A DNA stretch of 64,000 nt, taken from Rikenellaceae bacterium. Lineage in GTDB: Bacteria; Bacteroidota; Bacteroidia; Bacteroidales; Rikenellaceae. Shown here piece after piece: positions 43,321-51,989 of the stretch (its first letter is position 1; each line of letters starts with the position of its first letter). A model generated the notes under the pieces. It did not search any database. It was not told the origin of the DNA and saw nothing but the letters and a program-made list of their open reading frames with translations. Position numbers and translations under genes: made by a program. The stretch is from positions 49,187-113,186 of the forward strand of contig JAGBHC010000040.1 of assembly GCA_017935625.1 (NCBI GenBank), read 5' to 3'.

Positions 43321-46176
43321 ATGAAAAAACTTACGATTCTATTGTTGTCGCTGTTGCCTTTGGGTGCGGTGGCGCAACCGACCGAGCAACTCTATCTGAG
43401 CGGTAAGGGGCTGGGCGACACCCGTACTTGGGAGTTCTATTGTACGGAGGGTATGAACAGCGGGAAGTGGGGCACCATCGAGGTCCCCTCGCAGTGGGAG
43501 CTCCAGGGCTACGGCGCCTACTCCTACGGCCGCTGGTACACGATTCGCGGCGTGAAGAATCCGCCCATGGAGGAGGGTTATTACCGTCGCAGCTTCACGG
43601 TGCCCGCCGAGTGGAAGGGCCGCCGGGTGCGCGTGGTCTTCGAGGGCGTGATGACCGACACCGAGGTCAAGGTCAATGGCCGTCTGGCCGGCGCGGTGCA
43701 TCAGGGCGGCTTCAACCGCTTCAGCTACGACATCAGCGACAAACTCAAATACGGTGCGCAGAACCGCATCGAGGTGAAGGTGAGCAAGGAGTCTTCGAAC
43801 CGGCTGGTGAATGCGGCCGAGCGGAAGGCCGACTGGTGGATATTCGGCGGCATCTATCGTCCCGTCTATCTGGAGGCCAAGCCGGCGGTGCACATCGAGC
43901 GCATCGCGGTGGACGCACGGGCCGACGGTTCGCTGCGTGCCGAGGTCCACACCTCGCCCCTCAGGTTCAAGGCGGGCTATACGCTTCGGGCGAAGATAAC
44001 CCCCGACGACCCCGCCGACGCGGGTGAGTTCGCTCCGCAGAGCAGCCCCGTGGCAGTGGCTCCGGGCACGAATGCGTCGCAGTCGGATGTCCATACGCTG
44101 GAGGCGAAGTGGGAGGGCGTCAAGAGCTGGAACGTGGAGACGCCCCACCTCTACTGGCTTACCGTCGAACTGGTCGATGCCAAGGGCAATACCGTGCACA
44201 GCCATCGCGAGCGCATCGGCTTCCGCACCGTGGAGTTCCGGGCCCGCGACGGCGTCTATGTGAACGGGGTGAAGGTGGTGCTCAAGGGCATCAACCGCCA
44301 CTCGTTCTATCCCGAGGGGGGACGCACCACCAACGCCGAAATCAGCCGCATGGATGCGCGTCTGATAAAGGAGATGAACATGAATGCCGTGCGTTTCCAC
44401 TATGCGCCCGACACCCACTTCCTCGACATGTGCGACTCGCTGGGCATCTTCGTGGTGGACGAGCTGGCCGGATGGCAGAACGCCTACGACACCGAGGTGG
44501 GAGCCAAACTCCAGCGCGAGTTCGTGACCCGCGACGTGAACCGTCCCTCGGTCATCATCTGGAGCAACGGCAACGAGGGCGGCTGGAACACCGAGCTCGA
44601 CGGCGGGTTCGCGGAGCTCGACCCCCAGAAGCGCCACGTGATTCATGCCTGGGCCGACTTCAACGAACTGGACACCCATCACTATCCGATGTATCAGACC
44701 GGTATAGCCCGTTTTACCAGCGGCTACAAACTCTTCATGCCCACCGAGTTCCAGCACGGAACCTATGACCAGGGCATGGGCGCGGGTCTGGAGGATTTCT
44801 GGAACAAATACACTGCGCATCCGCTGTTCGTGGGCGGTTTCATGTGGGACTTCAGCGACAACGCCGTGGTGCGCACCGACAAGGGCGGCATACTCGATTC
44901 CGACGGCTCGAACGGTTCGGACGGCATCCTGGGCCCCCATCGCGAGAAGGAGGGCAGCTACTATGCCGTGCGTGAAATCTGGGCGCCCATCCAGTTCGAA
45001 CAGCTCTACATCACCCCTTCGTTCAAGGGCGAGTTCATGGTAAAGAACACCTATCTCTATTCCAATCTCAACACCTGCCGCATGGAGTACCGCGTGCTGA
45101 CCGCCCCGTCGCCCCTGAGCGGCGGCCGGAGCCGGGTGATTGCCTCGGGCAAGGTGACGCTTCCGGCGCTGGAGCCCCGCGAGGCGGGACGTGCCCGCAT
45201 GGAGGTGCCCGCCGACTTCTTCGAGGGCGATATCCTCGAGGTCAAGGCGTGGGACCGTCACGGCGAGGAGATATGCACCTGGACCTGGCCCATCCACTAT
45301 GCGCCTCAGTACACCGCCGCCCAGCTGGCCGCGGTGAAGCAGCAGGGACGCGCCGTGGTGGAGGACGACGCCTCGAAGGTGACTCTGCGGGCCGGCGGCG
45401 TGAGCGTGTCGTTCGACAAGAGCACCGGCTACATCTGCGATGTGCGCAATGCCAAGGGGAAGGTGTCGTTCGGCGAGGGACCGCTTCCGGTGGGCATGCG
45501 GGCACGCCTGAACGAGGTGAAGGCCTACATGGACGGCGACGACGCCGTCTTCACGGCCTACTATCTGGGTGCGGTGGATTCGATTCGCTGGACCATGACT
45601 CCGGCGGGTCTGCTCTCCATGAAGGCGGTGATGCTCAACAAGGCCAACGGCGGCCGCGGATTCGACGACGCCATCACCGAGAAGGATATCTCCAACCTCG
45701 GATTCTCGTTCTCCTATCCCGAAGAGAAGGTCGAGGGCATCGAGTGGTTCGGCCGCGGTCCCTACCGCGTGTGGAAGAACCGCATCAAGGGTGCGGGCTT
45801 CGGCGTGTGGAGCAAGGAGTACAACAACACCATGACCGGCGCTTCGTTCGAGACGCTCGTCTATCCCGAGTTCAAGGGCTATCACGGCAACCTCTATTGG
45901 GGAAGTCTCAAGAACACCGAGTCGCCGTTCACGGTCTACAGCGAGAGCGACGGCATCTTCTGGCGGCTCTACACGCCCGAGGAGCCGGCCGACAACAAGG
46001 CGGCCAAGGCCAATCCGGAGTTCCCGGCCGGCGACATTTCGTTCCTGCTGGAGATTCCCGCCATCCGCTGCTTCAAGCCCATTCCGGAGCAGGGCCCCAA
46101 CAGCCAGCCCGGTACCATACGAATCAAGCTGGGTGACGAAGGCATCCGGATGAACCTTTGGTTCGACTTCAGATAA
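43321..46176 (+). CDS. Secreted glycoside hydrolase family 2 (beta-galactosidase-like)
   Basis: A 951-residue exported enzyme with a signal peptide (cleavage near AVAQ). Domain order follows LacZ-type GH2: sugar-binding jelly roll (about 40-200), Ig-like domain, TIM barrel (about 310-600), Ig-like domain and a C-terminal bgal small-chain domain (about 690-951, GIEWFGRGPYRVWKNR). The acid/base is Glu419 in WSNGNEGG and the nucleophile probably Glu476 in PTEFQHG. The insertion in the barrel and lack of linked susCD genes leave the substrate open; beta-galactosides in host or plant glycans are likely. It is monocistronic. Confidence 0.92.
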   Translation: MKKLTILLLSLLPLGAVAQPTEQLYLSGKGLGDTRTWEFYCTEGMNSGKWGTIEVPSQWELQGYGAYSYGRWYTIRGVKNPPMEEGYYRRSFTVPAEWKGRRVRVVFEGVMTDTEVKVNGRLAGAVHQGGFNRFSYDISDKLKYGAQNRIEVKVSKESSNRLVNAAERKADWWIFGGIYRPVYLEAKPAVHIERIAVDARADGSLRAEVHTSPLRFKAGYTLRAKITPDDPADAGEFAPQSSPVAVAPGTNASQSDVHTLEAKWEGVKSWNVETPHLYWLTVELVDAKGNTVHSHRERIGFRTVEFRARDGVYVNGVKVVLKGINRHSFYPEGGRTTNAEISRMDARLIKEMNMNAVRFHYAPDTHFLDMCDSLGIFVVDELAGWQNAYDTEVGAKLQREFVTRDVNRPSVIIWSNGNEGGWNTELDGGFAELDPQKRHVIHAWADFNELDTHHYPMYQTGIARFTSGYKLFMPTEFQHGTYDQGMGAGLEDFWNKYTAHPLFVGGFMWDFSDNAVVRTDKGGILDSDGSNGSDGILGPHREKEGSYYAVREIWAPIQFEQLYITPSFKGEFMVKNTYLYSNLNTCRMEYRVLTAPSPLSGGRSRVIASGKVTLPALEPREAGRARMEVPADFFEGDILEVKAWDRHGEEICTWTWPIHYAPQYTAAQLAAVKQQGRAVVEDDASKVTLRAGGVSVSFDKSTGYICDVRNAKGKVSFGEGPLPVGMRARLNEVKAYMDGDDAVFTAYYLGAVDSIRWTMTPAGLLSMKAVMLNKANGGRGFDDAITEKDISNLGFSFSYPEEKVEGIEWFGRGPYRVWKNRIKGAGFGVWSKEYNNTMTGASFETLVYPEFKGYHGNLYWGSLKNTESPFTVYSESDGIFWRLYTPEEPADNKAAKANPEFPAGDISFLLEIPAIRCFKPIPEQGPNSQPGTIRIKLGDEGIRMNLWFDFR

Positions 46177-46193
46177 CGGTCCTCGGGGCCGGA

Positions 46194-46237
46194 AAATAGG
46201 CGGGGCGCAGGAATCGATTCCTGCGCCCCGCCTATTT
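46194..46237 (+). terminator. Perfect 22-bp palindromic terminator of the GH2 gene
   Basis: AAATAGGCGGGGCGCAGGAATC is followed directly by its exact reverse complement, ending in CTATTTG. It lies 17 nt after the stop codon. It is the founder of the repeat array that follows. Confidence 0.8.
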
Positions 46238-46460
46238 GTCAGGTGTCCTGCACCCCGTCGTATTGTCAGGTGTCCCGCACCCCGTCGTATTGTCGGGTGT
46301 GCCGTGCCCCGCCGTGTTCATTAGATGCTCTCCGCTGCCGTATTAGTCGGGTGCTGTTTGTCGTGCTGTGTGTCTCGCCGGCCGATTGAGTGACGGGAAC
46401 GGGGGCGGACTTGTTCTCGGGGGTTCTGCGCCCCGCCGTATTTATTGGTGCTCTCCGCTG
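46216..46460. repeat. Degenerate tandem array derived from the terminator right arm
   Basis: After the palindrome, the sequence TTGTCAGGTGTCCTGCACCCCGTCGTA is repeated with a 27-nt period at 46236, 46263 and 46290. More degenerate copies (for example TTCTGCGCCCCGCCGTATT near 46425, and two copies of GCTCTCCGCTG) continue to 46460. Each unit resembles the palindrome's right arm plus its trailing GTCAGGTG. No gene is seen here. It looks like slippage or unequal recombination at a terminator. Confidence 0.7.
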
Positions 46461-46463
46461 GGG

Positions 46464-47240
46464 CTACTCGCCTTTCTTGACGGCTACGGCCAGCAGGTCG
46501 AAGCAATGGTCGTCGGCCGGGGCGAGAAAATAGTCCTCCATGCGGATGCCGGTGGTCAGGTCCCGGTTGTCGGCCAGCAGTTTGCGCCGGTTGCGCCGGT
46601 TGAGGATGTCGTAGGGTATCTGCAACAGCCGGCGGGGCAGCCGGTGCTGGAGGTCGAAGAAGTCGAAACGGGTGATTTTCTTCACCGCCTGGCGGTTCTT
46701 GTAGTAGTAGTCCATCACCTTTTTGTCGCCGAATACGCCCTGGAGCTCCACCTCGTCGAAAATCGACGAAAGCAGGTTGGAGAACTGGTCTACGGTGTAC
46801 TCCCGCACGTGCCAGGGGTTGCGGGTGAGCGACATGGTGCGGTTGGGGGTGGTGATGACCAGCCGGCCGCCGGGACGGAGCACCCGGTGGATTTCGCGCA
46901 GGAATTCGATGTCCTGCTTGATGTGTTCGATGACCTGAAAGGTGATTACCCAGTCGAAACTGCACGAAGCTATCTCCCGCATGGGGGGCACTTTCATCTG
47001 CATGAAGGTCACGTTGTCGTAACCCGAAAGGTCGGCCCGGGTGGGGGTCTTGTCGATGGTGACGAATCCTTCGGCATGGGGCGCGATGAGCTCCACGCCG
47101 TATCCGCTGCCGGTGCCTATCTCCAGCACCCGGCCGCCGACCAGCTCCGCCGCGCGGTAGTAGGCCAGTATCGACCGCTGAAACACGAAATTGTCCGAAC
47201 CGTCCGTGGCCGAAACCCGTTCTGCACTCTCTATTGTCAT
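46464..47240 (-). CDS. SAM-dependent methyltransferase (class I)
   Basis: A 258-residue cytosolic protein with a Rossmann-type methyltransferase domain: motif I VLEIGTGSGYG (about 38-48), motif II FVTIDKT, motif IV FDWVITFQVIEHI and the loop RVLRPGGRLVITTPN. These are typical of small-molecule methyltransferases of the Methyltransf_11 type. The C-terminal third is helical and specific to this subgroup, so the acceptor substrate is unknown. It is adjacent to CvfB on the same strand, 85 nt apart, without evident functional link. Confidence 0.9.
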   Translation of the reverse strand: MTIESAERVSATDGSDNFVFQRSILAYYRAAELVGGRVLEIGTGSGYGVELIAPHAEGFVTIDKTPTRADLSGYDNVTFMQMKVPPMREIASCSFDWVITFQVIEHIKQDIEFLREIHRVLRPGGRLVITTPNRTMSLTRNPWHVREYTVDQFSNLLSSIFDEVELQGVFGDKKVMDYYYKNRQAVKKITRFDFFDLQHRLPRRLLQIPYDILNRRNRRKLLADNRDLTTGIRMEDYFLAPADDHCFDLLAVAVKKGE

Positions 47241-47325
47241 GGTTTGTTCTCGTTTTTTGTGGTGATGCCGGACATCCGTCAGGGGAGCGGCCCGCGGGGA
47301 GTCCGCACCCTGTGGGGTGCCGTCG

Positions 47326-48171
47326 TTATTCGTTTCGCGTCGCTTCGATGCCGCCGCGCTGGGAGAGCTTCGCCTCTCCGCTCTTGAGCAGCATGCCGAG
47401 CGAACGTTTGAAGACCTTTTTGCTCATGCCCGTCAGGCGGTAGACCTCCTCGGGGGTGCTTCGGTCGCCCACGGGCAGGTAGCCGCCGTGGTCACGGACG
47501 AGCGCGAGGAGCGTGGTGGCCGAACTCTTGACCTCGTCGTATCCCTCCTGCTGCAGCCCGATGTCCACGCGCAGGTCGTCGGTGATGCGCCGGACGTAGC
47601 CCGTCAGCCGGTCTCCGATGGCTATGGGCTTGAATATCTGGTTGCTGTAAATCATCCCCCAGTGGCGGTCGTCGATAACCACGCGGTAGCCCACGGGGGT
47701 TTGCCGGGCCACCAGAATCTCCACCCGCTGTTTGGGCGTGAGGGCCATTCCCTCGTTGGATATGAATCCGTTGAGTTTGGTAGTGGCCACCACGCGGCCT
47801 GTCACGTTGTCGTTGTAGAGATAGACCACGTAGCTTTGTCCCACCTCCAGCCGGTACTGCTGGTTGCGGTTGGGCAGAAAAATGTCGCGGCTGCTGAGGC
47901 CCCAGCCCAGAAACGCGCCGTGGATGGTCTTGTCCACCACTTTCAGAAAGGCGGCCTGCCCCACGGTGGCCAGGGGGCGTTCGGTGGTGGCGACCAGACG
48001 GTCCTCCGAGTCGTGGTAGACGAATACCTCTTTCGTGTCGCCCGGCTTGTCGGCGAGCGAAACGTAGCGGTTGGGGAGAAGCACCTCCTCGCCGTCCGCA
48101 TCGGTGAGGTAGAGTCCGTGGTCGGAGATGCGACCTACGGAGAGCGTGTAGTAGTGTCCGGCCTGAAGCAT
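47326..48171 (-). CDS. CvfB/YitL-like S1-domain RNA-binding protein
   Basis: A 281-residue protein made of three S1-like beta-barrel domains and a C-terminal winged helix. The first S1 (residues about 1-65, GLYLTDADGEEVLLPNRYV) is followed by the second (GWGLSSRDIFLPNRNQ, about 85-150). A third spans about 150-205, then the winged helix from about 225 (TPEEVYRLTGMSKKVFKRSLGML). This is the CvfB/YitL arrangement, an RNA-binding regulator of virulence factors in staphylococci. It is divergent from the omega-amidase gene. Confidence 0.92.
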   Translation of the reverse strand: MLQAGHYYTLSVGRISDHGLYLTDADGEEVLLPNRYVSLADKPGDTKEVFVYHDSEDRLVATTERPLATVGQAAFLKVVDKTIHGAFLGWGLSSRDIFLPNRNQQYRLEVGQSYVVYLYNDNVTGRVVATTKLNGFISNEGMALTPKQRVEILVARQTPVGYRVVIDDRHWGMIYSNQIFKPIAIGDRLTGYVRRITDDLRVDIGLQQEGYDEVKSSATTLLALVRDHGGYLPVGDRSTPEEVYRLTGMSKKVFKRSLGMLLKSGEAKLSQRGGIEATRNE

Positions 48172-48211
48172 GGCGTGTGGTTTAACGGCTGTTCGTAAAA
48201 ATTATTCCGTA

Positions 48212-48219
48212 CAAAAGTA
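48212..48219 (-). promoter_or_regulatory. -7 promoter box (TACTTTTG) of the cvfB gene
   Basis: An exact TAnnTTTG match on the minus strand, 40 nt before the start codon. Confidence 0.5.
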
Positions 48220-48241
48220 GTCAATTTTTCAGGGATTTTGC

Positions 48242-48249
48242 TAATTTTG
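48242..48249 (+). promoter_or_regulatory. -7 promoter box (TAATTTTG) of the omega-amidase gene
   Basis: An exact TAnnTTTG match about 96 nt before the ATG at 48346. The leader holds a 9-bp stem (CCCGTCCCG/CGGGACGGG near 48269-48290). Confidence 0.5.
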
Positions 48250-48345
48250 TTCTAAATAACTGCCGCTTCCCGTCCCGCTGCGGGACGGGTGCGGAGCGGA
48301 CCGGGAGTCCGTTGCGCGGGGCGGCGTCTTGTCTTGCGGAGCATT

Positions 48346-49167
48346 ATGAAATTACGAGTCGCACTGTGTCAGACCGATATCCATTGGGAAGACCCCGTCA
48401 GCAATCTGAACCGGGTGTCGAAAATCGTGCGCGGATGCGATGCCGACCTGTTCGTGTTTCCGGAGATGTTCACCACGGGATTCACCCTGCATCCCGAAAG
48501 GGTGGCCGAATCCGAAACGGGCTACACTTTCCGGCGGCTGAAACGGCTGGCCCGCGAGACCGGCAAGGCGATAATGGGCAGCGTGCCCGTCGAGGAGTGC
48601 GGCGTGTTTTACAACAGCATGCTTTTCGTCGCTCCCCGCCAGAGCGTTTATCGCTACGACAAGCGTCATCTGTTCGCCCCGGGAGGCGAACAGGAGGTCT
48701 ATGCCGAGGGCGAGGCGCGGGTGGTGATTGAGTACCGGGGCGTGCGAATCATGCCGCTCATCTGCTACGACCTGCGCTTTCCGGTGTGGAGCCGCATCGG
48801 CGGGGCCGGCCTGCCGGACTACGACCTGCTGGTCTATTCGGCCTCGTGGCCGGCGGCGCGTCGGTCGGCCTGGGAGCGGCTGCTTCCGGCGCGGGCCATC
48901 GAGAATCAGTGTTATGTGGCGGGCGTGAACCGCGTGGGCAGCGACCCGGCGGCCGGTTACGGCGGCGGTTCGGTGCTGCTCGACTTCCGGGGCGACCCGC
49001 TGGCTGCGGCCGATGCCGGGGCGGCGACGGTCGTGGGGGAGGTGGACACCGAGGCCCTGCACCGTTTCCGGGAGCGGTTCCCGGTGTGGAAGGACGCCGA
49101 TGCGTTCCGCATGTCGGGGCCCGGAGAGCCCGGGGCGGAGTGCGGGGCGCGAACGACGAAGATATAG
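48346..49167 (+). CDS. Nitrilase-superfamily omega-amidase
   Basis: A 273-residue C-N hydrolase with the complete catalytic triad: Glu40 (VFPEMFTTGF), Lys106 (YDKRHLF) and Cys140 (LICYDLRFP). The motif FTTGF and the length are typical of YafV-like omega-amidases, which hydrolyse alpha-keto acid amides such as 2-oxoglutaramate made by transamination of glutamine and methionine. The gene starts at the ATG of MKLRVAL; a longer frame begins inside the leader. The TSUP permease gene follows after only 4 nt, so they are co-transcribed, although a functional link is not obvious. Confidence 0.92.
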   Translation: MKLRVALCQTDIHWEDPVSNLNRVSKIVRGCDADLFVFPEMFTTGFTLHPERVAESETGYTFRRLKRLARETGKAIMGSVPVEECGVFYNSMLFVAPRQSVYRYDKRHLFAPGGEQEVYAEGEARVVIEYRGVRIMPLICYDLRFPVWSRIGGAGLPDYDLLVYSASWPAARRSAWERLLPARAIENQCYVAGVNRVGSDPAAGYGGGSVLLDFRGDPLAAADAGAATVVGEVDTEALHRFRERFPVWKDADAFRMSGPGEPGAECGARTTKI

Positions 49168-49171
49168 GCCG

Positions 49172-49957
49172 ATGGTTTGGGATTACGACATAGTGCTGCT
49201 GCTGGTGTTGTCCGGAGTGCTGGTGGGGTTCGTCAATACCCTGGCCGGTGGCGGTTCGGTGATGTCCATGGCCATCTTCATGGCGCTCGGGCTGCCGGTG
49301 GCCGACGCCAACGGAACCAACCGGATAGCGGTGGTGCTGCAGAATCTGACCTCGGCGCTCACCTTCCTGAAAAAGCGGATGGTGGACGTGCGGGTCTGCA
49401 TGAAGCTGGCCGTGCCGACCGTGGTGGGGAACATCGCGGGTTCGCAGGTGGCTTCCACCGTGGACGAGAAGGTGTTCGAGGCGTGTCTCGGCGTGGTGCT
49501 GTTCATCGTGCTGCTGTTCATGATTTTCGACGGCAGGCGGGTGAAGCGCGACGGCCATTCGCTGGTGATAAGGCCGGTCCACTATCTGTGGTTTCTCTTC
49601 ATCGGTTTCTATTGCGGCTACATCTACATCGGCATCGGCTATCTGGTGCTGGCGGTGACGCTCTGGAGTATGCGGCTCGATATCGTGACGGCCAACGTAA
49701 TCAAGGCACTGGTGATTTGCGTGGCGACGCCTTTCTCGCTCATCATCTTCATGTGGCACGGACAGGTGCACTACGGCTACGGATTGCTCCACGCCCTGGG
49801 CAACGTCGTCGGCGCATTCCTCGCCTCGCACTATGCGGTGGGTTGGAAAACTTCGGTAATCAAGAGTTTCATGGTGGTCATCGTGCTGCTCTGCTTCATC
49901 GACCTGCTGACTCCCTACGACTATCTCCACGCTTTTCTCACCCGCCTGCTCGAATAA
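49172..49957 (+). CDS. TSUP (TauE/SafE) family permease
   Basis: A 261-residue inner-membrane protein with eight helices in two repeated halves. The family signature (GFVNTLAGGGSVMSM near the N-terminus) and the second-half counterpart (GIGYLVLAVTLWS) are present. TSUP members move sulphite, organosulphonates or similar anions. The start lies 4 nt after the omega-amidase stop codon; both genes are on one transcript. The substrate is unknown. Combined with the methionine-linked omega-amidase, a sulphur-related role is a guess only. Confidence 0.9.
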   Translation: MVWDYDIVLLLVLSGVLVGFVNTLAGGGSVMSMAIFMALGLPVADANGTNRIAVVLQNLTSALTFLKKRMVDVRVCMKLAVPTVVGNIAGSQVASTVDEKVFEACLGVVLFIVLLFMIFDGRRVKRDGHSLVIRPVHYLWFLFIGFYCGYIYIGIGYLVLAVTLWSMRLDIVTANVIKALVICVATPFSLIIFMWHGQVHYGYGLLHALGNVVGAFLASHYAVGWKTSVIKSFMVVIVLLCFIDLLTPYDYLHAFLTRLLE

Positions 49958-50012
49958 AGGGGGCGCTGAGGCGGGTCGGGAGGTCGTTTCGACCGAAAAA
50001 AAGGACTTTTTC

Positions 50013-50042
50013 TTGGTTTTTCCGATTTTTTTACTACATTTG
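50013..50042 (+). promoter_or_regulatory. Consensus promoter of the metal-efflux operon
   Basis: TTG (50013-50015) and TACATTTG (50035-50042) are separated by 19 nt, matching the Bacteroidota consensus. The leader is about 9 nt, so the first gene is almost leaderless from this start. Confidence 0.75.
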
Positions 50043-50050
50043 CCGCTATT

Positions 50051-50515
50051 ATGATTAACTTGAGGAAGGGCATATTGTTGAAACTGGTGCTCGTGGTTTG
50101 CGTCACGATGCAGAGTCTGGTCATGCTTCCTCATCACCACCACAACGGCAGTCCTGCGGCCTGCTTCAATCCGATGCACTGCCTGGTCTCCCACCATCAG
50201 GAGCAGGGAACGGTCTGTGCCGGAGACGGCTGCTGCGACCACGACCACGACGGGGAGCACGATATCGCTTCGTGCAACATCAAGATAGATTTGCCCGACT
50301 CGGTGCGCGACAGGCAGGCGGCGGTTTGTCTGCCGGCGGTCGCCCTGCTGGATGCCGTGGCCTCGATGGCGGATATGATATCCTCCGAGGAGTCGAGGCT
50401 CTATCTCTCGACGCTTGCCTGCCGGCAGGTTCGTCTGGTTCCCGATGTCAGGGACATTTGCGTGGAATATCTCTCTGCGGCTCTGCCTTCCCGAGCCGAT
50501 ACGCATAACGCATAG
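50051..50515 (+). CDS. DUF6769-like His/Cys-rich membrane-anchored protein of the metal operon
   Basis: A 154-residue protein with an N-terminal signal or anchor (MINLRKGILLKLVLVVCVTMQ). A histidine cluster follows (LPHHHHNG, SHHQEQG), then a Cys/His stretch (CAGDGCCDHDHDGEHD). Such short proteins sit in front of CzcCBA-like metal-efflux genes in Bacteroidota and are annotated DUF6769 from memory. The sequence suggests divalent-metal binding in the periplasm, as a sensor or buffer. It is the first gene of the operon, with a consensus promoter directly upstream; the adaptor gene follows after 110 nt. Confidence 0.75.
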   Translation: MINLRKGILLKLVLVVCVTMQSLVMLPHHHHNGSPAACFNPMHCLVSHHQEQGTVCAGDGCCDHDHDGEHDIASCNIKIDLPDSVRDRQAAVCLPAVALLDAVASMADMISSEESRLYLSTLACRQVRLVPDVRDICVEYLSAALPSRADTHNA

Positions 50516-50625
50516 GAGAGCGGGACGGCCGTGTGCCGGTTCGTTCTGTTTTTTCGGTTAGGAATCGTCCGGCTCGCGTGCCGGAACGAGCGTTATGTCG
50601 TATTTTAATTCAGACCAAATATTCC

Positions 50626-51975
50626 ATGAAAAGAACAATTCATATCTTAGTGATTTTCGCAGCCGCGATGTGGGCTTTCTCCGGCTGCACGGGTAACGGC
50701 GACAAGGGAGCGGCGCAGGCCGGTTCCGAGCATGTGCATGCGGACCACGACCACGAGGGGCATGACCACGACCACGAAGGCCACGACCATGCTGCCGAAA
50801 GCCATGACCACGACCACGAAGGCCACGACCATGCGGACCATGACCACGAGGGGCACGACCACGCTGCCGAAGGTCATGACCATGCGGCGGAGGGTCACGA
50901 CCACGCGGGCCACGACCACGCCGCCGGAACGGAAGAGGCTTACAGCGATGAAATCATATTCCCGGTGGCTCAGGCCGAGCGCACCGACTTCAAGGTGGAG
51001 ACCGTCGAACGCGGTCCGTTCAGCGAGGTGATACGCTGCAGCGGCGAGGTGCTGGCGGCGCAGGACGACGAGAGCACGGTGGCCGCCACCGTGGGAGGCA
51101 TCGTCGATTTCGCAGGTGCCAAGCGGCTGTCGCAGGGCATGGCCGTGTCGGCGGGCGAGACGCTCTTCTACGTAGACTCCCGGTCGCTCTCTTCGGGCGA
51201 TGCCGTGGGCAAGGCGCGTGCCGCCTACAACAAGGCGCTGGCCGATTACGAGCGTGCGAAGATGCTGCTGGCCGACAAAATCGTGTCGCAGAAGGAGTTC
51301 GATGCCATCGAAGCCGAGATGCTGCGGGCGAAGGCCGAATGGGAACCCCTTTCGGAATCGGCCGGACAGCGGGGCGGGGCGGTGAAGGCTCCCGCAACGG
51401 GCTACGTCACCCTGCTCAACGTGAAGCCGGGCGATTACGTGGAGATGGGACAGCCGCTGGCGGTCATCTCCAAAAACCGGCGTCTGAAACTGGTCGCCGA
51501 GGTTTCGCAGCGCTATTATCGTCAGGTCAAGAGCGTGCGTAGCGCCAATTTCCGCAGTGCCGCCGACGACCGGATTCATTCGCTGGAGTCGCTCAACGGC
51601 CGCCTGCTCAGCGTGGGCAAGGTGACCGGGGCGGGTTCGACCCTGATTCCCGTCACCTTCGAGTTCGACAATGACGGGGAGACCGTGGCCGGTTCCTATG
51701 TGGAGGTCTTTCTGGTGGGACCGCGCCGCGAGGAGGTAATCGCCGTTCCGGTGAGCGCGATTACCGAGGCGCAGGGGCTCTATTACGTCTATGTGCAGCT
51801 CGATGCCGAAGGATACCAGCGCCGCGAGGTGAAGCTCGGGGCCAGCGACGGCGAGCGGGTGGAGATACTCTCGGGATTGCAGCCCGGCGACCGGCTGGTT
51901 ACGCGCGGTGCGATTAACGTCAAGATGGCCGCCGCTTCGGGCGCCATTCCCCACAGCCATTCCCATAACCACTAA
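50626..51975 (+). CDS. CzcB/CusB-like adaptor lipoprotein with a His-Asp repeat region
   Basis: A 449-residue periplasmic adaptor of a heavy-metal RND pump. A lipoprotein signal ends at SGC (Cys21). Residues about 35-100 form a striking tandem array of HDHEGHDH and HDHAAEG units, probably chelating Zn2+, Co2+, Ni2+ or Cd2+. The adaptor core follows with lipoyl halves (VAATVGGIVDFAG, about 145; AVKAPATGYVTLLN, about 260), alpha hairpin between, and beta-barrel and membrane-proximal domains. The C-terminus is also His-rich (IPHSHSHNH). The pump gene follows after 14 nt. Confidence 0.93.
   Translation: MKRTIHILVIFAAAMWAFSGCTGNGDKGAAQAGSEHVHADHDHEGHDHDHEGHDHAAESHDHDHEGHDHADHDHEGHDHAAEGHDHAAEGHDHAGHDHAAGTEEAYSDEIIFPVAQAERTDFKVETVERGPFSEVIRCSGEVLAAQDDESTVAATVGGIVDFAGAKRLSQGMAVSAGETLFYVDSRSLSSGDAVGKARAAYNKALADYERAKMLLADKIVSQKEFDAIEAEMLRAKAEWEPLSESAGQRGGAVKAPATGYVTLLNVKPGDYVEMGQPLAVISKNRRLKLVAEVSQRYYRQVKSVRSANFRSAADDRIHSLESLNGRLLSVGKVTGAGSTLIPVTFEFDNDGETVAGSYVEVFLVGPRREEVIAVPVSAITEAQGLYYVYVQLDAEGYQRREVKLGASDGERVEILSGLQPGDRLVTRGAINVKMAAASGAIPHSHSHNH
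50740..50935 (+). repeat. His-codon tandem repeat inside the adaptor gene
   Basis: Within the adaptor gene, units built of GACCACGAC, GAAGGCCACGACCATGC and similar words recur imperfectly for about 196 nt, encoding the HDH/EGHDH metal-binding array. The repeats stay in frame, so the array likely expands and contracts by slippage without breaking the gene. Confidence 0.7.
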
Positions 51976-51989
51976 AAGAGGGCGAAATC

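Noticed and set aside
46236..46316. CRISPR array
   Set aside because: Repeats are contiguous with a 27-nt period and no spacers of unique sequence; no cas genes are nearby.
50740..50935. Non-coding satellite
   Set aside because: The repeat keeps the reading frame of the adaptor lipoprotein and encodes a metal-binding His array.
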